This document shows, piece by piece, positions 61,301 to 64,000 of a stretch of 64,000 nt of DNA. Both the position numbers and the translations under genes were made by a program. The stretch is taken from NCBI RefSeq assembly GCF_009913235.1, contig NZ_CP047897.1, positions 930,001 to 994,000 on the forward strand. The letters are read 5' to 3'. Numbering within the stretch: the stretch's first letter is position 1; the number at the start of each line of letters is the position of its first letter. Below the pieces are notes generated by a model. It was not told the origin of the DNA. It ran no database searches and saw only the letters and a program-made list of their open reading frames with translations. Source of the stretch: Nibribacter ruber. GTDB taxonomy: Bacteria; Bacteroidota; Bacteroidia; Cytophagales; Hymenobacteraceae.

Positions 61301-64000
61301 TCTTGAGCCTTGAATCTGGGTCCAGGAGAGTGGCGGTGATTTCATAGCCACTGGTAGTTACGGCACTCATTTTCTCGGCGGTGGTAGCATAGGCCACGGC
61401 GATGTTGTCTTTGCCTAATACTCCCGAAAGATTGCCAGTCAATTCTGGGTTCTCTGAGCCATACACCTTTGACTTTGGCGCAACGGTAACCGTCAAGGCG
61501 GCCGTCCCTATGGTTAACATTTCCTCGGCAGGAAGAGCTGCATAATTAGGGTCCGTGATAGAGGCTTCTACCTTGTAAATAGCCGCATCCATTGGAATAG
61601 TGGCAGACCCGTTATAAGTGACGTTCACAGAAAGCCCAACTGGAGACGTGAGAACCGTTACTTCCTGAGGAGCGCCGTTGTATTTCAAGGACAAGTCGCT
61701 TAGGGTGATAGTAGCAGGAGCTTGCGTAATGGTAAGCACCCCAGGCGTATTGGTTACCCTATAGTTTCGTAAAACTGATTCCGAAGCATTTATTGTGGCT
61801 ATGATGGGATAACCACCGGCCTTCACATTGCTTGTTAGCGTGGCCAGCGTGCTATAGGTAACCGTAATATCGTCTTCTGAAACGCCCCCTTCTACTGTTC
61901 CCATGAGGGTTGGATTAGGCGTACCATACACCTTTTCCAGGTTAGCGACCACCACCGTGAATGGTCTGGCGGTGATGGAGGCCAAGGTAGTTGCTGAAGT
62001 AGCGGAAAGGACATAGTTACCATCTGAGATGGCAACCTTGGCTGTCGCCATTTTGCCATTACCTACATTAGCATCTGAGAACTCTGCCTCTTGGGTAGTA
62101 ACGGCAATATCAACTCCCCCAACTCCTTTCGCAGTACCTGAAACGGTGGCTGCTTTGGTACCATCATACACTTTGTCTTCTGCCGTTATAGAAGCTGTAA
62201 TTTCTTTTGGCTGAATTTCAAAAGTATTGGAGACGAATGTGATGCTGTAGTTTTCATTGGCCAAAGTACTACTAATGGCATACTCACCCACATTTACACC
62301 AGCAGCACGCGTAAGCCTTCCAGAGAATTTATCCTGATTGATTACTTCACCCGCCGTCACTTTATAGGTGAGAATTGGATCTTCGTCGCCATACTTTTTG
62401 GCAAGGGCATCTGCTGTTAAGGTGATGGGTTTGGGAGTGATAGCAAAAGTAGAACCAGTGGCCAGGCGTAAGTCATAATTACCGCCCGCTGAAAGCGTAT
62501 CCAATGAGAAGGCATAGAAATCGCTTTTCACTGTTTCTCCGGCATCACGGCTCAACTTTCCTGAGAAAGCATCCTCCAGCAGCCCACCATCATTGGTAAA
62601 GGTAAATGCAGGATCAGCTTGTCCATATTCTTTCTTCTGACCTGCCGTGGGTGTAATGACTACTGGCTTAGGCTTGATAACAAATGTACCAGTAGCGGAA
62701 CCTTCATAATTGCCATTCACCAAGGTTGCTGTCACGCCATACGTACCCGCATTGACAACCTCTGACGGCAGCACAGGTGCTCCCCCTTTGGTATAGGAAA
62801 AGGAAAATGAGCTAGTCCCCGCGGCCGAAGTAGTAGCTGAAGCGGCCAGTGCTGCTCCGGTAAATGTTTGATTTAAATTATCTAAAGTTACGGAGGCGGT
62901 GGCTTTATTGACTACAATGGAATTTGTACCTGAAGCAGTTTTAAAGTTAGTTGTATTGCTTGGAGTAAATTCTACCGTCAAGGGGTAAGCCGTAGCAGAG
63001 GCGTTTAAAAGGGTAGAATTTGTGAGTACTATATCCTCATGTTTGTAAACAAAGGTACCTTCAACTAGAGTACCATTAAAGGAAGCTTTGGCATTAAGCT
63101 TTCCTAGTAAGGTGGTGCCATAAGCGATGGTACCGGCAGCGGCCCAAGAAATTACTGGTTGTGCTTTCTTAATAGACACCTCTACAGGGGTGCGTCGGCT
63201 TTCACAGCTAGAAGTTGTTTCCGCTACATAATATGTTCCACTACTAAGGACGGTAGAATTATCTAAAGCAGAAGTAGATGTTTCTGTAGCATACCATTTA
63301 TAACTTCCATTGCCACCGGGAAGTGAGCCTACCGTGGCATTGTCAATAGTTAAAAAGTTTTGTGCTTCTATAATTGGGGCATTGGGGGTAGGGTTAATTG
63401 TGACTGCCACCACCGTTCTTGGGCTTTCACAACCTTCTGCAGATGTCTGGCTAACGTAATAATTGCCAGTTGTGAGTGAAGTATTTGCACCAAGTGCACT
63501 CCCTCCAGATGAACCGACATACCATTTAAATGTACCATTTCCTGTAGGTAAGGACGATACAGTTGCTACAGCACTACATAAAGGTTGAACACTTACACTA
63601 GGTGCTAAGGGCCTTGAAAAAATGCTGATTGCAGGATATATAATAGGGCTTATAGGTAAATTACTTTCATTAGTCAGGACGAATTCTGGATTTGAACCTG
63701 AATTGGATGTTAAATTACTAGAGGTAAAAACCTTGGTTTCTAATGTGAGGCTTCTTGAATTTGAAACTACTGCAGTTAATGGAATTATTAAGGAATTACC
63801 TGACGCGACTGGATTTGTAGAAGTAAATAAGCGAATCTCTCCTGGAACACTACTATCTAAAGACCAACCTTGAGGTGGTATAGCATTAATAACTACGCCA
63901 TTAGGCACGATTAACTTTAGAGATGAAATTGTCCGATTTGTGTTATTGCCAGTTGCATTAATGATGTTCGAAATATTTTTAATAGTTAAATTAAATTCAT
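58398..64000 (-). CDS. Giant MBG-repeat surface protein with type A T9SS sorting domain (N-terminus beyond right edge)
   Basis: The frame is open from the stop at 58398 to the window edge; I translated 63909-64000 and found no stop (EFNLTIKNISN before IVPNGVV), so the start is outside. Over 1860 residues are visible. Two Ig-like domains (PSVSVQPLCS; PNAPIIEAQN) precede a long array with two repeat classes in turn: about six of the YGxxDP type (KKYGDEDPILTY, KTYGEQDPLLTG) and about eight of the Y(D/N)(G/S) type (VYDGTKAATVSG, VYDGNAHTASG). The C-terminus (FISYPNPFTEKVTFEFSF ... QTLRVVRK) is a type A sorting domain. Known MBG proteins are adhesin-like; the ligand is unknown. Confidence 0.9.
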   Translation of the reverse strand, partial: EFNLTIKNISNIINATGNNTNRTISSLKLIVPNGVVINAIPPQGWSLDSSVPGEIRLFTSTNPVASGNSLIIPLTAVVSNSRSLTLETKVFTSSNLTSNSGSNPEFVLTNESNLPISPIIYPAISIFSRPLAPSVSVQPLCSAVATVSSLPTGNGTFKWYVGSSGGSALGANTSLTTGNYYVSQTSAEGCESPRTVVAVTINPTPNAPIIEAQNFLTIDNATVGSLPGGNGSYKWYATETSTSALDNSTVLSSGTYYVAETTSSCESRRTPVEVSIKKAQPVISWAAAGTIAYGTTLLGKLNAKASFNGTLVEGTFVYKHEDIVLTNSTLLNASATAYPLTVEFTPSNTTNFKTASGTNSIVVNKATASVTLDNLNQTFTGAALAASATTSAAGTSSFSFSYTKGGAPVLPSEVVNAGTYGVTATLVNGNYEGSATGTFVIKPKPVVITPTAGQKKEYGQADPAFTFTNDGGLLEDAFSGKLSRDAGETVKSDFYAFSLDTLSAGGNYDLRLATGSTFAITPKPITLTADALAKKYGDEDPILTYKVTAGEVINQDKFSGRLTRAAGVNVGEYAISSTLANENYSITFVSNTFEIQPKEITASITAEDKVYDGTKAATVSGTAKGVGGVDIAVTTQEAEFSDANVGNGKMATAKVAISDGNYVLSATSATTLASITARPFTVVVANLEKVYGTPNPTLMGTVEGGVSEDDITVTYSTLATLTSNVKAGGYPIIATINASESVLRNYRVTNTPGVLTITQAPATITLSDLSLKYNGAPQEVTVLTSPVGLSVNVTYNGSATIPMDAAIYKVEASITDPNYAALPAEEMLTIGTAALTVTVAPKSKVYGSENPELTGNLSGVLGKDNIAVAYATTAEKMSAVTTSGYEITATLLDPDSRLKNYEVSITPSILTITKAEAAIAVEGFEGEYDSKPHGATGKAIGVMKEELEGLNLGDSFTNAPGGTANWTFSNPNYTDQSGAVNITIRKAPVTLAFGTLEYVYDGAEKKATASAYQNSASIELKGITVTGKGTNAGRYAVNASLENTNYVASAINGELVITPAASFVSMNDVSATYDGKEHAAAANATGAGALNTSEGILYSYEGASPMAYGPTKTPPINAGVYTVTATYPGDDNHSGSNATATITIQKAIATLTLADLSHVYDGLLKTASASTAPVGLAGVSVTGSGTDAGTYQVTASLDNPNYTAVSVTKDMVIDQAEASITIQPYVGVYDGNAHTASGVVTGVGSTDLTANLSFATSFTNAPGGVTTWKFAGGTNYKDASGSTNVTITKAAASISVNGVTVVYDGQAHGAFGTAAGVKGESLKELLLLGDTFKNTPGGTANWSFTGNDNYEPAKGSVMITISPRAASVKVATLSKTYGEQDPLLTGEVSGFIAADQVQIAYSRKAGETVADGPYAITASLSPVAALGNYSITNIPADLTITAKAITITADAKKKLVGTIDPALTYTITAGALVGTDAFSGALVRSVGEGKGTYAIGQGTLALNSNYALTYQGATLTIYAVPTVNLIASNPLAINSTSTVSATLGPDVFAPKWVVTSPAGTSASSSSMVEALNSLSITSSAVGVYTVTMLFEDGLGGKYTSAPVYAVFFDPSAGFVTGGGWVNSPIGQNFPYMQVEGKANFGFVSKYEKGAKVPTGNTEFQFQAAGMNFKSSVYEWLTVAGTRAQYKGSGTINGTGNYGFMLTAVDGDLGTTKSPDLFRIKIWDKVSNVVVYDNQLGASDDPSALSGSNGTTIGGGSIVIHDVVKGNVKPSSVVAQVDQPSGKGKFISYPNPFTEKVTFEFSFAQDEEYSLQVYSMSGTLVKNVTSGKAQANTPVQVQWGDNTVNVGVYLVRLVTSSGTQTLRVVRK

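Overview
The window reads as chromosomal DNA of a Bacteroidota bacterium, most likely order Cytophagales and a Hymenobacteraceae-type genus (Rufibacter/Pontibacter-like). This rests on SusC/SusD/SusE proteins, type IX secretion (T9SS) sorting domains of both type A and type B, a PorP/SprF protein, Bacteroidota-style promoters (TAnnTTTG at -7), weak Shine-Dalgarno sequences and a eukaryote-like GT3 glycogen synthase. The genus is an inference; no rRNA or tRNA gene was seen.

Layout. 1-10 kb is housekeeping: a partial GT2 glycosyltransferase and a flippase-like membrane protein, ruvC, a greA-HIT pair, ppx and ppk1 convergent, gyrB, and a ROK glucokinase. 10.6-15.3 kb holds a large type B T9SS cargo protein followed 6 bp later by a PorP/SprF partner. 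15.7-50 kb is a very large starch/maltodextrin utilisation region. On the plus strand, a co-directional series encodes a six-hairpin glycosidase lipoprotein, a neopullulanase-like GH13, beta-phosphoglucomutase, GH65 maltose phosphorylase, a GH13 lipoprotein and an MFS sugar transporter. On the minus strand, susC-susD-susE is followed by three GH13 amylases. A LacI-type regulator and a FucP-like transporter diverge from susC, and a further T9SS-exported GH13 lies at 45-47.8 kb. 48-56 kb is glycogen metabolism: a GH13_8-type branching enzyme, a GT4 glycosyltransferase, a GH31 alpha-glucosidase and the GT3 glycogen synthase. The end holds a thioesterase, a PAS histidine kinase, a small unknown protein and a giant MBG-repeat T9SS cargo protein that runs off the right edge.

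How it works together (inference from families and signals): T9SS amylases cut starch outside the cell, SusCDE bind and import oligosaccharides, and periplasmic GH13/six-hairpin enzymes trim them. MFS carriers import maltose/glucose, maltose phosphorylase plus beta-PGM plus glucokinase give glucose-6-phosphate, and surplus goes into glycogen. A 14-bp palindrome with central CG (GGAAATCGATTTCC or close variants) lies upstream of susC, between the esterase and six-hairpin genes, upstream of the 47.8-kb amylase and, as a half site, just before the LacI gene. It is a good candidate operator for that regulator.

The most unusual signal is not a protein. About nineteen copies of one intergenic palindrome, core CGTTTTTGGCYTGTTTTC plus its inverse, are scattered through the window. 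They lie in gaps between genes. Several show compensatory arm changes, some carry long locus-specific arms (62- and 70-bp palindromes), some abut ordinary terminators and share the CGTTTTT, and one sits in each of four successive gaps of the plus-strand maltodextrin gene series.
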